From Altererythrobacter sp. ZODW24 (GTDB taxonomy: Bacteria; Pseudomonadota; Alphaproteobacteria; Sphingomonadales; Sphingomonadaceae): a DNA stretch of 64,000 nt. Within the stretch, counting starts at the first letter, position 1; each line of letters starts with the position of its first letter. Below the pieces are notes generated by a model. It was given only the letters and a program-made list of their open reading frames with translations, searched no databases and was not told where the DNA came from. Shown piece after piece: positions 17,491-25,899 of this stretch. Made by a program: the position numbers and the translations under genes. Location: positions 2,497,327 through 2,561,326 of the forward strand of contig NZ_CP031155.1 in the NCBI RefSeq assembly GCF_003344885.1, written 5' to 3'.

Positions 17491-18861
17491 TCAAAAGCTG
17501 TATTTGTAGACCTGCGAAATATCGCCATTCCATTCACCATGATACATGTCGAGCAGGCGTTGAGCCGGGGATTTTCCGCTACTGACGATTTCGTCCAGCG
17601 TGTCGAGGAAACCGGTTTCATTGTCGCCGCTAGTTCCGAGTTTTCCACGTTCGGACAGACCTTGGCGCGCAATCGCGAGTGCTTCCTTGCCCAGGTCTTG
17701 CAAAGTGCCCCCACCGGGAATCTTCGACGCCAGACCCAGTTTCGGCGCTGCGTTGCGCAGGTCTTCGCGCTCTTCCATCGTCCAATGCTTGACCAAATCC
17801 CAAGCTCCATCGAGCGCACCTTGATCGTAGAGCAGTCCCACCCACAGTGCTGGCAGAGCGCAAATACGGCTCCATGGTCCGCCATCGGCACCTCGCATTT
17901 CTAGGAAGCTCTTCAGACGCACTTCAGGGAAGGCAGTCGACAGGTGATCCCACCAATCGCTTTCCCTCGGTTTTTCGCCGGGCAGGGCGGGCAATTCACC
18001 CTTCAGGAAGTCGCGAAAACTCTGCCCTGCCGCATCGATATATTTGCCGTCGCGGAAGACGAAATACATCGGGACATCGAGCATATAGTCGACGTAGCGT
18101 TCATAGCCGAAGCCGTCCTCGAACACGAAGGGCAGCATGCCGGTGCGGTGCGGATCAGTGTCCGACCAGATGTGGCTGCGATAGCTGAGGAAACCGTTGG
18201 GCTTTCCCTCGGTAAAAGGCGAATTGGCGAATAGCGCCGTGGCGAGCGGTTGGAGCGCCAGACCGGTACGGAATTTTTTCGCCATGTCGGCTTCGGATGA
18301 ATAGTCGAGATTGACCTGAATCGTACAGGTCCGCAGCATCATGTCGAGGCCGAGATCGCCGACTTTGGGCATATGCCGCATCATAATTTCATAGCGGCCC
18401 TTGGGCATCACGGGCAGCTCTGCGCGCGTTTTGTCAGGCCACATGCCAAGGCCGAGAAAACCAACGCCGCAACGTTCGCCGATGGCTTTTACTTGTTCAA
18501 GATGACGTCCCGTTTCGTTACAAGTCTCATGCAATGTTTCGAGCGGAGCCCCAGACAATTCCAGCTGGCCCGCTGGCTCAAGGCTAACCGCGCCGTCAGG
18601 GCCAGACATGGCAATAACCTTGCCGTTCTCTTCAACCGGGTTCCAACCGAACTCCGTGAGCGCCATTAGCAGGTCGCGGATACCGCATGGCTCATCATAG
18701 GATGGGGCGTGGTGGTCCTCGGATTTGTAGACGAGCTTTTCATGCTCGGTGCCGATACGCCATGCGGATTTTGGCTTTTCGCCTGCTTGCATGGGAGCAA
18801 CCAGCTGGTCGCGGGACTCGATCAGAGGATCGTTGCTTTCTGAAACCGAACGTGTGCTCAT
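17491..18861 (-). CDS. gshA: Glutamate-cysteine ligase, plant/alphaproteobacterial type
   Basis: This 456-residue enzyme joins glutamate and cysteine in the first step of glutathione synthesis. The class II (plant-like) family is shown by RIGTEHEK at residues 36-42, SLEPAGQLELSGAP, MPKGRYEIMMRHMP, the LRTCTIQVNLDYSSE segment, and LEMRGADGG. This differs from E. coli GshA. A thiol/disulfide pair controls the plant enzyme; whether it applies here is not visible. The ABM-domain gene follows on the same strand. Confidence 0.95.
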   Translation of the reverse strand: MSTRSVSESNDPLIESRDQLVAPMQAGEKPKSAWRIGTEHEKLVYKSEDHHAPSYDEPCGIRDLLMALTEFGWNPVEENGKVIAMSGPDGAVSLEPAGQLELSGAPLETLHETCNETGRHLEQVKAIGERCGVGFLGLGMWPDKTRAELPVMPKGRYEIMMRHMPKVGDLGLDMMLRTCTIQVNLDYSSEADMAKKFRTGLALQPLATALFANSPFTEGKPNGFLSYRSHIWSDTDPHRTGMLPFVFEDGFGYERYVDYMLDVPMYFVFRDGKYIDAAGQSFRDFLKGELPALPGEKPRESDWWDHLSTAFPEVRLKSFLEMRGADGGPWSRICALPALWVGLLYDQGALDGAWDLVKHWTMEEREDLRNAAPKLGLASKIPGGGTLQDLGKEALAIARQGLSERGKLGTSGDNETGFLDTLDEIVSSGKSPAQRLLDMYHGEWNGDISQVYKYSF

Positions 18862-18924
18862 GGCAGCTTGCTAATGGCACCCACGGCTTTTCGCCAGCCA
18901 AAATCATCGGGGTCAAGAAAACCT

Positions 18925-19677
18925 TTATCGGTCCTGCCAATCGCCCGCACAGGCCATCCAGACCGATAAGGCAGCGATTGCAGCAGTCTCTCCGCGTAAA
19001 ATACGTGGGCCGAGACTTATCGCTTTCGCTTGAGGCAAAGCGCGAATGGCGGCGCGTTCTGCATCGTCGAAACCGCCTTCTGGGCCGATGATGATTGCGG
19101 CAGGGCCGCTGTGAGAGGAAAATTCGGCGGCAGCGAGCGCTCCGCCGGTCTCATCCGCAAAGAAAAGTGCACGGTCTTCAGGCCAATCGCGCAACGAAGC
19201 GTCCAGCTTAATCGGTTCGCTTAACGCGGGCAGGGCAGTGCGCGCGCATTGCTCGGCAGCCTCGGTCACAATTGCTTTGGCGCGATCCAGATTGAGACGG
19301 TCAGCAACGCAGCGGCGGGTGATAATAGGTTGGATTGCGCGGACGCCTAGCTCGGTCGCCTTCTCCATCACGAGGTCGAAGTTCGGTTTCTTCAATAATG
19401 CCGCGCATAGCGTCAGATCAGGGACCTGCTCGCGTGGACGGAGCCGCTCCACCAGCTCGACCGCGATTGAACGTTTGTTCGCCGCAGTAACGCGGCTGGC
19501 CCACTCGCCAGTGCGATTGTCGCACAGGATGACGGCGTCGCCTTCAGCTGCACGCATCACGCGAGAGAGATAATGCGCCTGATTACCCTCAAGCGTCACG
19601 ACTTGCCCCAAGGACAAGGGTTCATCGACAAACAAGCGGGGTGCGCTGCGCGGCGGCCATGCGGGTGTAGCGGGCAT
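18925..19677 (-). CDS. rsmE: 16S rRNA m3U1498 methyltransferase RsmE
   Basis: This 250-residue SPOUT methyltransferase has an N-terminal PUA-like domain (RLFVDEPLSLGQVVTL; HYLSRVMRAAEGDAV) and the SAM-binding trefoil knot seen in IIIGPEGGF and SLGPRILRGETA. LLKKPNFDLVMEKATELGV is also a family hallmark. It methylates U1498 of 16S rRNA in the small subunit. It sits just upstream of gshA on the same strand with a 63-base gap and is divergent from the next gene. Confidence 0.96.
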   Translation of the reverse strand: MPATPAWPPRSAPRLFVDEPLSLGQVVTLEGNQAHYLSRVMRAAEGDAVILCDNRTGEWASRVTAANKRSIAVELVERLRPREQVPDLTLCAALLKKPNFDLVMEKATELGVRAIQPIITRRCVADRLNLDRAKAIVTEAAEQCARTALPALSEPIKLDASLRDWPEDRALFFADETGGALAAAEFSSHSGPAAIIIGPEGGFDDAERAAIRALPQAKAISLGPRILRGETAAIAALSVWMACAGDWQDR

Positions 19678-19724
19678 CAGGGGGTTCTAGTCATTGCCGA
19701 TGCCTTGCGATAGTGGATGCGAGC

Positions 19725-20096
19725 ATGAGCGCGAAAATGACCCAATATGCCATCGGCGCAGTGTTTCTTGTCCTTGGCGGATGGGCGCTGCTGTTTCCGG
19801 CTTCGGTGATTGAGCTGGCGATCCGGCCTGAGTATCAGAGCAAGGATTTCCTCGCAGTATTCGCAATGGGTTGCTTCGGCGCGCAGGCATGCCTGTTTGC
19901 CCTGGTCGCCTTCACCGCGCGCTTCACCAAGCGGACATTTGCGGCATACGGCATCGCGCTGCTGCCGTTCTTCGCGTTCAACTGGTATTTCTATAGCCAA
20001 GTGCCTGTGCTGAACGAGCTGGGCCTGCTGGATTTGCTCGGAAATCTGATCATGCTGGGCCTATGTTGGCATGGTTGGCGAGTGGCTGAGGAATGA
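19725..20096 (+). CDS. Small membrane protein coupled to ubiA
   Basis: This is a 123-residue protein from the ATG that starts MSAKMTQYAIG; a GTG four codons upstream is an alternative. Four hydrophobic helices span almost the whole length, with short charged connectors (RPEYQSKD; TARFTKRTF). I do not recognise the family. The last codon and stop overlap the ubiA start (ATGA), so it is translated together with the ubiquinone prenyltransferase and may be functionally tied to the membrane; that is inference only. Confidence 0.75.
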   Translation: MSAKMTQYAIGAVFLVLGGWALLFPASVIELAIRPEYQSKDFLAVFAMGCFGAQACLFALVAFTARFTKRTFAAYGIALLPFFAFNWYFYSQVPVLNELGLLDLLGNLIMLGLCWHGWRVAEE

Positions 20097-20995
20097 CCGA
20101 AACAGTCACGCCCGACAGCGAATATCGCGGCCTGGTCGCGCGATTGCCGCAAATGCCGCGCGATTTGGCACTGCTCGCCCGCTTTGACCGGCCAATAGGC
20201 TGGTGGCTGCTGTTCTGGCCTTGCGTGTGGGGAGTGTGGCTGGCTGGCGCAGGGTGGCAACTGCTGCTGCTTGGCTGGCTGCTGCTCGGCTCTATCGCGA
20301 TGCGAGGCGCGGGCTGCGTGTTCAACGACATTGTTGATGCCGATCTGGACAAGAAAGTGGCGCGCACCGCCGTGCGTCCAGTGGCTAGCGGCAGAGTAAG
20401 CAAGAAAACCGCTGTGCTTTGGCTTTTTGCGCTTTGCTTAATTGGTCTGGTCGTGCTGCTGCAATTGCGCTGGGAGGCGCAGTTGGTTGCTCTTGCGAGC
20501 GTGGCGCTCGTCGCTGCCTATCCGTTCATGAAACGCATTACCTGGTGGCCGCAGGCTTGGCTCGGGATGGTGTTTACTTGGGGCGCACTGGTGGGCTGGA
20601 CCCAGTTTCGCGGCGACAATCTCGATGTGCTCGCGGCGCTCTATGCTGGTGCAGTTTGCTGGGTCATTGGCTTCGACACGATCTACGCATTGCAGGACCG
20701 TGAGGATGACGCACTGGTCGGCATCCGGTCCAGTGCGCTCAGGATGGGAACAAAGGTGAAGGGCGGGGTAGCCGCATTCTACGTTGCGGCAATCGCCTTG
20801 TGGGCAACCGCCTTCTGGCTGCTGCGTGAAGACTGGTTAGCCCTATTGGCGCTTATCCCCGCCGCTCTTCATTTGCTGTGGCAAGTGGCGACGCTGGATC
20901 CGGACGATCCGGCGAATCCGCTCGGCCGCTTCCGCTCTAATCGCTTTGCGGGTCTCCTGATGGCGGCTGCTTGTTTCGTTGTGGGCAACGCTTGA
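20093..20995 (+). CDS. ubiA: 4-hydroxybenzoate polyprenyltransferase
   Basis: This 300-residue intramembrane prenyltransferase attaches the polyprenyl chain to 4-hydroxybenzoate in ubiquinone synthesis. The first Asp-rich motif is NDIVDADLD (residues 78-86), followed by KVARTAVRPVASG. The second is DTIYALQDREDD. About eight hydrophobic segments fit the UbiA fold. It overlaps the upstream small membrane-protein gene by 4 bases. The convergent VOC gene ends 33 bases downstream. Confidence 0.95.
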   Translation: MTETVTPDSEYRGLVARLPQMPRDLALLARFDRPIGWWLLFWPCVWGVWLAGAGWQLLLLGWLLLGSIAMRGAGCVFNDIVDADLDKKVARTAVRPVASGRVSKKTAVLWLFALCLIGLVVLLQLRWEAQLVALASVALVAAYPFMKRITWWPQAWLGMVFTWGALVGWTQFRGDNLDVLAALYAGAVCWVIGFDTIYALQDREDDALVGIRSSALRMGTKVKGGVAAFYVAAIALWATAFWLLREDWLALLALIPAALHLLWQVATLDPDDPANPLGRFRSNRFAGLLMAAACFVVGNA

Positions 20996-21028
20996 GCGCT
21001 GCCCCATCTCCAGTTCCGGACGAGGGGC

Positions 21029-21403
21029 TCATTCATAACTGACCACCTCGAACTCAATGCCGTCCCAATCGAAGAAATAAAAGCTCCTTGGACCTGGATC
21101 ATAGGTGCTGTGGCTAAAGGGTTCGAGGCCGGCGCCGATGATGATCTTCTCCGCCGCATCCAGATCGTCGACTTGCATGCCGAGATGGTTGAGCGGCTGG
21201 CCCTTGGCATAATCGCCGGCCACTCGTTCATTGGTGTAGAGCGCGAAGTAGCTGTGGTCGTTTCCGACATGGATAGTCTCACCGCCCATTGCCGATGGGC
21301 CGCGCCAGCGTTCTTTCCAGCCGAGTAATGACTGGAACAGCTCGCTGCTGCGCTGCGGATTGGTAACGGAGAGGTTGGTGTGTTCAATTGTTCCGATGGG
21401 CAT
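21029..21403 (-). CDS. VOC-family protein, probable SoxR target
   Basis: The ATG preceded by AAAGGA gives 124 residues, in preference to one five codons upstream. The sequence has the glyoxalase/bleomycin-resistance fold: IEHTNLSVTNPQRSSELFQSLLGW, LNHLGMQVDDLDAAEKII and a final strand DWDGIEFEVVSYE. The His and Glu positions are those that bind a metal in this superfamily. The substrate is unknown; it may handle a toxic electrophile or quinone. A SoxR-type promoter reads into it from the intergenic region shared with soxR. Confidence 0.85.
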   Translation of the reverse strand: MPIGTIEHTNLSVTNPQRSSELFQSLLGWKERWRGPSAMGGETIHVGNDHSYFALYTNERVAGDYAKGQPLNHLGMQVDDLDAAEKIIIGAGLEPFSHSTYDPGPRSFYFFDWDGIEFEVVSYE

Positions 21404-21445
21404 AGTGCATCCTTTCAAACTATACGCGAATCATTGCGCTTGATC

Positions 21446-21476
21446 ACTATGCAACCTCAAGCTAAGTTGAGATCAA
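21446..21476 (-). promoter_or_regulatory. SoxR-type promoter of the VOC gene
   Basis: Read on the minus strand, a -35 TTGATC and a -10 CATAGT are separated by 19 bases, the overlong spacer that MerR-family activators such as SoxR correct by DNA untwisting. The SoxR box fills the spacer. The transcript would start about 35 bases before the VOC ATG. The arrangement copies the E. coli soxS promoter base for base in spacing. Confidence 0.75.
21455..21472. promoter_or_regulatory. SoxR box (operator)
   Basis: CCTCAAGCTAAGTTGAGA matches the E. coli SoxR operator CCTCAAGTTAACTTGAGG at 15 of 18 positions, keeping the CTCAA-N6-TTGAG half-sites. It lies between the divergent soxR and VOC genes. Confidence 0.85.
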
Positions 21477-21516
21477 GCTTTGTTTTTCGAGCATGTAAAT
21501 TCAGGGGGTTGCAGGC

Positions 21517-21963
21517 ATGACCAGAGATGATCTCTTACCTATTGGTGGTTTAGCGCGGAGAACGGGTCTCGCCGTCTCGGCTATCCGTTTCTATGAAGAA
21601 AAGGGCTTGCTGCGGGCCTTCCGCACATCCGGGAACCAGCGGCGTTTCATGCGATCTGATATTCGTCGGCTCAGTTTTATCCTGATCGCTCAGAAGCTTG
21701 GTTTGGGTCTTTCAGAGATTGAAGAACAGTTAGGTACTTTGCCGCAAGGGCGTACCCCGAACCAGCGGGATTGGCAGAAGATCAGCCTGTCGATGCGCAG
21801 GGCTATCGACGCAAAAATTGCTCTGCTCACGCGCACGCGGAACCAGCTCGATCAATGTATCGGTTGCGGGTGTTTGAGCCTGAAGAAGTGTCAGCTTTAT
21901 AACAAGGAAGACAAGCTGGCTGCCGGAGGCACAGGCCCCCGGCTGGTGCTCACTGCAAAGTGA
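21517..21963 (+). CDS. soxR: Redox-sensitive MerR regulator SoxR
   Basis: This 148-residue MerR-family activator has an N-terminal winged helix-turn-helix (LPIGGLARRTGLAVSAIRFYEEKGLL), a dimerisation helix, and a C-terminal CIGCGCLSLKKC cluster: Cys114, Cys117, Cys119 and Cys125. This is exactly the SoxR [2Fe-2S] ligand spacing. SoxR senses redox-cycling compounds; outside enterics it usually controls small local regulons rather than soxS. Here the divergent VOC gene carries a SoxR box, so it is the most likely direct target. No soxS is present. Confidence 0.95.
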   Translation: MTRDDLLPIGGLARRTGLAVSAIRFYEEKGLLRAFRTSGNQRRFMRSDIRRLSFILIAQKLGLGLSEIEEQLGTLPQGRTPNQRDWQKISLSMRRAIDAKIALLTRTRNQLDQCIGCGCLSLKKCQLYNKEDKLAAGGTGPRLVLTAK

Positions 21964-21972
21964 GCCGTTAGC

Positions 21973-23508
21973 TTACAGGCAGGCTTCCAGATACGCTTGG
22001 TCGAAGCCGAACTGGCGCGCTTTTTCGAGCGTATAGGGACGCAGGCCAGATGGGCGATATTCGCCGATGATCTTGCCGTCGTCATCCTCGTCCAGATATT
22101 CGAACTTGAACAGTTCCTGGGTAATGATCACTTCACCTTCCATCCCGATAACTTCGGTAATGTTGGTGGTGCGGCGCGAACCGTCACGAAGACGTTTCAC
22201 CTGCACAATGATGTCGACCGATTCCGCAATCTGGCGTGAAATAGCTTCCTTCGGGATCTTAATGTCACCCATTAGAATCATGTTTTCCATACGGCCAAGG
22301 CACTCGCGCGGGCTGTTGGCGTGAAGCGTACACATCGAACCATCGTGGCCCGTGTTCATAGCGGCGAGAAGATCGAAACATTCCGCGCCACGAATCTCAC
22401 CAAGGATAATACGGTCAGGACGCATACGCAGGGCGTTCTTCACGAGATCGCCAATGGTAATCGCGCCTTGGCCTTCGAGGTTAGGCGGACGTGTTTCGAG
22501 CGGCAGCCAGTGCGGTTGTTGCAAACGAAGCTCGGCGGCATCCTCAATGGTCAGCACGCGCTCACCCGGGTCGATCATTTTCGACAGCGCGTTGAGCATG
22601 GTGGTTTTACCCGAACCCGTACCGCCTGAAATAACGATGTTCATCTGGCACGCACCGGCAATTTTTAGGGCGGTGGCCATCTTGTCGCTCATGGAACCGA
22701 AGTCCTTGAGCATGTCGATCGTGATCGGTTTCTCGGAGAACTTACGAATGGAAATCGCCGTGCCTTTGAGGCTCAGCGGCGGAACGATCACGTTGACACG
22801 CGAACCGTCCTTCAAGCGGGCATCGGCCAGCGGCGTGGTCTGGTCGACGCGGCGACCGACCTGGTTCACGATGCGCTGGGCGATCTGGAACAGATGCTGT
22901 TCGTCGCGGAAACGGATCGGCGCAAGTTGCAGCTTACCGCTTTTCTCAATGTACGTCTGGTCCGGCCCGTTGACCATGATGTCCGAAACGTCAGGATCGC
23001 CGAGCAGTTCTTCGAGCGGGCCAAAGCCCAGCAGTTCGTCGATAAGAACTTTTTCAAGCGCGAATTGCTCGCGGCGGTTCAGTGTAACTTTTAGCTCAGC
23101 TAACACTTCCATGATGATCGGACGGAATTCTTCCGACAGCTCATCCTTGGTCAGCGTTGCGGCAGCTTCGGGGTCGACACGTTCGAGCAGACGCGGAAGC
23201 ACTTGCTCCTTAATCTTATGGACGCTGGCTTCGAAGCCTTCGGCCTTATGCTCACCGGACACGACATTGTTTGCACGGTCGGTAAGGCGCGCCATCGCAT
23301 CCGCAGGTTCGGCGCTTGGCTTACCGGCACCGCCGTCGTTCGGGAGAGGAGGGAATTGCTCACCGCCGGCATCTGCGCCGGGCAGTGGTGCTGCTTCGGT
23401 ATCGGCGCTCTTGCCGTCGCCGCCTTTCATCGGGCGCGCTACGCCAAAGGCTGGGCGTGCCCCGCCTTGCATACCGCCTGCTCCGCTCTTGCGTCCGAAA
23501 GCACTCAT
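21973..23508 (-). CDS. cpaF: CpaF/TadA-type pilus assembly ATPase
   Basis: The ATG at MSAFGRKSGAGG gives 511 residues; the first 90 are a low-complexity Gly/Pro/Ala region. The rest is a VirB11/TadA secretion ATPase: N-terminal helical domain, FGPLEELLGDPDVSDIMVNG, Walker A GGTGSGKTT, the Asp box ERVLTIEDAAEL, MRPDRIILGEIRG, and the His box TGHDGSMCTLHANSP. It powers Flp/Tad pilus assembly at the inner membrane. The other cpa/tad genes are not in this window, so cpaF is separated from its usual cluster. It converges with soxR with 9 bases between stops. Confidence 0.93.
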   Translation of the reverse strand: MSAFGRKSGAGGMQGGARPAFGVARPMKGGDGKSADTEAAPLPGADAGGEQFPPLPNDGGAGKPSAEPADAMARLTDRANNVVSGEHKAEGFEASVHKIKEQVLPRLLERVDPEAAATLTKDELSEEFRPIIMEVLAELKVTLNRREQFALEKVLIDELLGFGPLEELLGDPDVSDIMVNGPDQTYIEKSGKLQLAPIRFRDEQHLFQIAQRIVNQVGRRVDQTTPLADARLKDGSRVNVIVPPLSLKGTAISIRKFSEKPITIDMLKDFGSMSDKMATALKIAGACQMNIVISGGTGSGKTTMLNALSKMIDPGERVLTIEDAAELRLQQPHWLPLETRPPNLEGQGAITIGDLVKNALRMRPDRIILGEIRGAECFDLLAAMNTGHDGSMCTLHANSPRECLGRMENMILMGDIKIPKEAISRQIAESVDIIVQVKRLRDGSRRTTNITEVIGMEGEVIITQELFKFEYLDEDDDGKIIGEYRPSGLRPYTLEKARQFGFDQAYLEACL

Positions 23509-23642
23509 TGTGTGGTCCCCGCCCATTCAAATTTAATTACGCTCCACCTGCTGGCTTCCCAGCGGATGGCTTATGCTTACTAATCAAGAATGGTAAATAA
23601 TCCGGAAAGGTTATTTTTTACTGAAAGGGAGGAGGCGAAAAT

Positions 23643-24521
23643 TCAGCCCCGAACCGCGCTGCGCAGCAAATGCGGCAGGCTTTGAAACAGCGTTTGCGTG
23701 GGGCGTTGCACAAGCGATGATGCAATTCCTGCCAAGATCATGCCCCGGTCACCGAAGCGACTGCCGATTTCAGCTCTTAAATATTGATGCATTGCGGTTA
23801 CGTAGCGTTTGTCTGCAACATCGCTCAATCCAGCAAGAGCCCGGTCTTGGACTATTGCGTGGCCATCCAGCACCTTGTCGCGCCCGCTGGTTATCCGGTC
23901 ATGGTCGCCAATATCCTGATATGTCAGCGGCTCGTCGATGAAGGCGGCGCTGCCTTGGCCAAGCAGTTTGAGCCACAGATCCCAGTCCTGACAGCTGGGC
24001 AAAGCAGGATCGAAGCCGCCGACATGCCGGAATGCGTCCACGCGGAAACATACGCTGGAACAGCCGCCAATGTGGTTGCGTCCAGCCAGAGTCACGGCGA
24101 GCGGGCGAGCGGCATGTGGGCCTTCACCATAATGATTGCAGACATCGCCCTCTCCGCTGCGAGTCAATGCTGCGCGGTTATAGCTGAGGACGGTATTTTC
24201 ACGTGCGAGCGAGGCGCGGTGGCGCTCAAGCCGGTTCGCAGTCCACCAATCATCGGAATCGAGTGTCGCTATGTAATCGCCCTTAGCTGCAGCAATCGCC
24301 CGATTGCGAGCGGTGGGAGCTCCCTTGCTTTGATCAAAACGGATCAACTGCGCCTTACTTGTCTGCCCGACCAAGCCAGCGATTTCGCGCGCCTCATCCT
24401 CATCCGATCCATCATCGACGATGATAATCTCAATGTCCTGATCGCTTTGTTGCATGACGCTCGCCAAAGCGCGGCGTAACATCGCCGAACGGTTCTTTGT
24501 AGGGATAATGACGGAGAACAT
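23643..24521 (-). CDS. Glycosyltransferase family 2 (polysaccharide locus)
   Basis: This 292-residue GT-A enzyme starts FSVIIPTKNRSAMLRRALASVM. It has the nucleotide-sugar-binding EIIIVDDGSDED, the metal-binding DXD-like TLDSDDWW, and the acceptor/catalytic region SCQDWDLWLKLLGQG. The donor and acceptor sugars are not predictable. It follows the acyltransferase-sulfotransferase fusion by 7 bases and is the last gene of the operon that begins with the flippase. The 134 bases between it and cpaF are AT-rich, with a weak hairpin around 23600 and no gene. Confidence 0.9.
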   Translation of the reverse strand: MFSVIIPTKNRSAMLRRALASVMQQSDQDIEIIIVDDGSDEDEAREIAGLVGQTSKAQLIRFDQSKGAPTARNRAIAAAKGDYIATLDSDDWWTANRLERHRASLARENTVLSYNRAALTRSGEGDVCNHYGEGPHAARPLAVTLAGRNHIGGCSSVCFRVDAFRHVGGFDPALPSCQDWDLWLKLLGQGSAAFIDEPLTYQDIGDHDRITSGRDKVLDGHAIVQDRALAGLSDVADKRYVTAMHQYLRAEIGSRFGDRGMILAGIASSLVQRPTQTLFQSLPHLLRSAVRG

Positions 24522-24528
24522 CGGGCTC

Positions 24529-25899
24529 TTAGCGCCAATCCGGATAGAGGCGATCCATTATCTCGCCGCACCATTTTTCGTGGATTTGGTGCTCTTCCGA
24601 GGTCCAAGCTTCGGTCTTGTGCCTCCCGTGGACGGCCTTGTTTTCCTGAGTAACCGGGATCGAATGCGGGGGGGCACCTGCAAAGCTGATAATGTCGTCC
24701 GCCTGGTCAGAGAGGTCCTCCAGTCGGACCAGTAATTTGCGGTTCTCAGGAAGTCCGTCAAACGCCGCCTCTATCGAGCGGTTCACATGTGCCCAATACC
24801 AAGCGCATTTCTCGAACTGCGACATTGCTGCAAAGCCCTCGACCGCCGGGGAAGTGAGGTTACCTTGGACGCGCCAATGCTCACGGAACCACGGGTTTTT
24901 GCTTTCCTGAAAGTTCTCGGCCTCCTGTGAATACCATCCGCGTCCGATTACTGAGGCGACGACTTTGGGTGACTGACGCACCAGCCAGATGAACTTGGAA
25001 TTGGGCAATGCGTCTTGCAGGATCGGGATCAGATTGTAGAATTTCTGGTCAGATTCGAGATGGATTTTCGCAGGATCATAAACGCTGCCATCCAAATAGA
25101 GATCGCGGATCAGCGCGGTCGCTTCTGCCTTGTCGATCTTCCCTTCATCAAGCTCCGTCGACCATTTGATCAACTGCCTGCGCGGTTCGTGTTGACCGTT
25201 GATTTGCGGATGCCGGTTGCACCAATTGCCCAGCGTTTGCGTACCGGAGCGGCCCGTGCTGGCCACAAAGACAATGCGCGGTTCTCGCTCGCGAGCTGTC
25301 GGCCACTGGGTTGCCACTTGAGCAGGAGAAAGAGGCTGACCATTTTTTCCGCCATAGGCGTCGGCGTCGTCCGCGGCGACCGTGATGGCAGCGTCGCGTT
25401 GACCGATTGTTCTCTGACCCGCAGATGCAACAATCTCGCCGGGCTGCACGTCTTTTGAAACGATTGCGCCCATCGCCACGATTGCACCGTCTCCGATGGT
25501 CACGCCGGGCAGGATGGAGGCGTTCATGCCTATCCAGACATTGCGGCCGATGATGACCTGACGCCAACTGCGCGTCTTTCCGTAAGGCAGCCGTGCTTCC
25601 GCGCGAAAATCATGGTCCGATCCGTAAATCGTGACGCGGCGCGAAATATGGGTGTTGTCGCGGATCTGTACGCCGCCCTCGGCATGGATGAAGCAATCCG
25701 CGCCGATGAAGACATTGTTGCCAACTGACAGGCCAAGCGGATCCATAACAGTGACGGTGGGATCGATATTACCACCGACGCCGCAGCGCTGCATTGATGC
25801 GCGCAAATGCTCCGCCTTATCGGCACTCAGCAGCGAATTGCCTCGACCGACCAATTTGGCCAGAATGCGCAGGGCCTTATCTGTCAGGCTGGAACTCAT
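24529..25899 (-). CDS. Acyltransferase-sulfotransferase fusion protein
   Basis: This is one uninterrupted 456-residue frame with two enzymes. Residues about 40-165 are a left-handed beta-helix acyltransferase of the WbbJ/MaaT kind: LSVGNNVFIGADCFIH, IRDNTHISRRVTIYGSDHDF with the catalytic His, and VWIGMNASILPGVTIGDGAIV. After an Ala/Asp-rich linker, residues about 205-456 form a bacterial sulfotransferase. Its PAPS-binding 5' loop is FVASTGRSGTQTL, and the 3'-phosphate site is LVRQSPKVVAS. The likely role is to O-acetylate and sulfate a surface glycan or its lipid-linked unit. It overlaps the flippase stop by 4 bases (ATGA). Confidence 0.87.
   Translation of the reverse strand: MSSSLTDKALRILAKLVGRGNSLLSADKAEHLRASMQRCGVGGNIDPTVTVMDPLGLSVGNNVFIGADCFIHAEGGVQIRDNTHISRRVTIYGSDHDFRAEARLPYGKTRSWRQVIIGRNVWIGMNASILPGVTIGDGAIVAMGAIVSKDVQPGEIVASAGQRTIGQRDAAITVAADDADAYGGKNGQPLSPAQVATQWPTAREREPRIVFVASTGRSGTQTLGNWCNRHPQINGQHEPRRQLIKWSTELDEGKIDKAEATALIRDLYLDGSVYDPAKIHLESDQKFYNLIPILQDALPNSKFIWLVRQSPKVVASVIGRGWYSQEAENFQESKNPWFREHWRVQGNLTSPAVEGFAAMSQFEKCAWYWAHVNRSIEAAFDGLPENRKLLVRLEDLSDQADDIISFAGAPPHSIPVTQENKAVHGRHKTEAWTSEEHQIHEKWCGEIMDRLYPDWR

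Noticed and set aside
22352-23536. 394-codon open frame on the plus strand opposite cpaF
   Set aside because: The product is Ser/Pro/Arg-rich with no domain, and the opposite strand encodes a full-motif CpaF; it is a shadow of GC-rich codon use.
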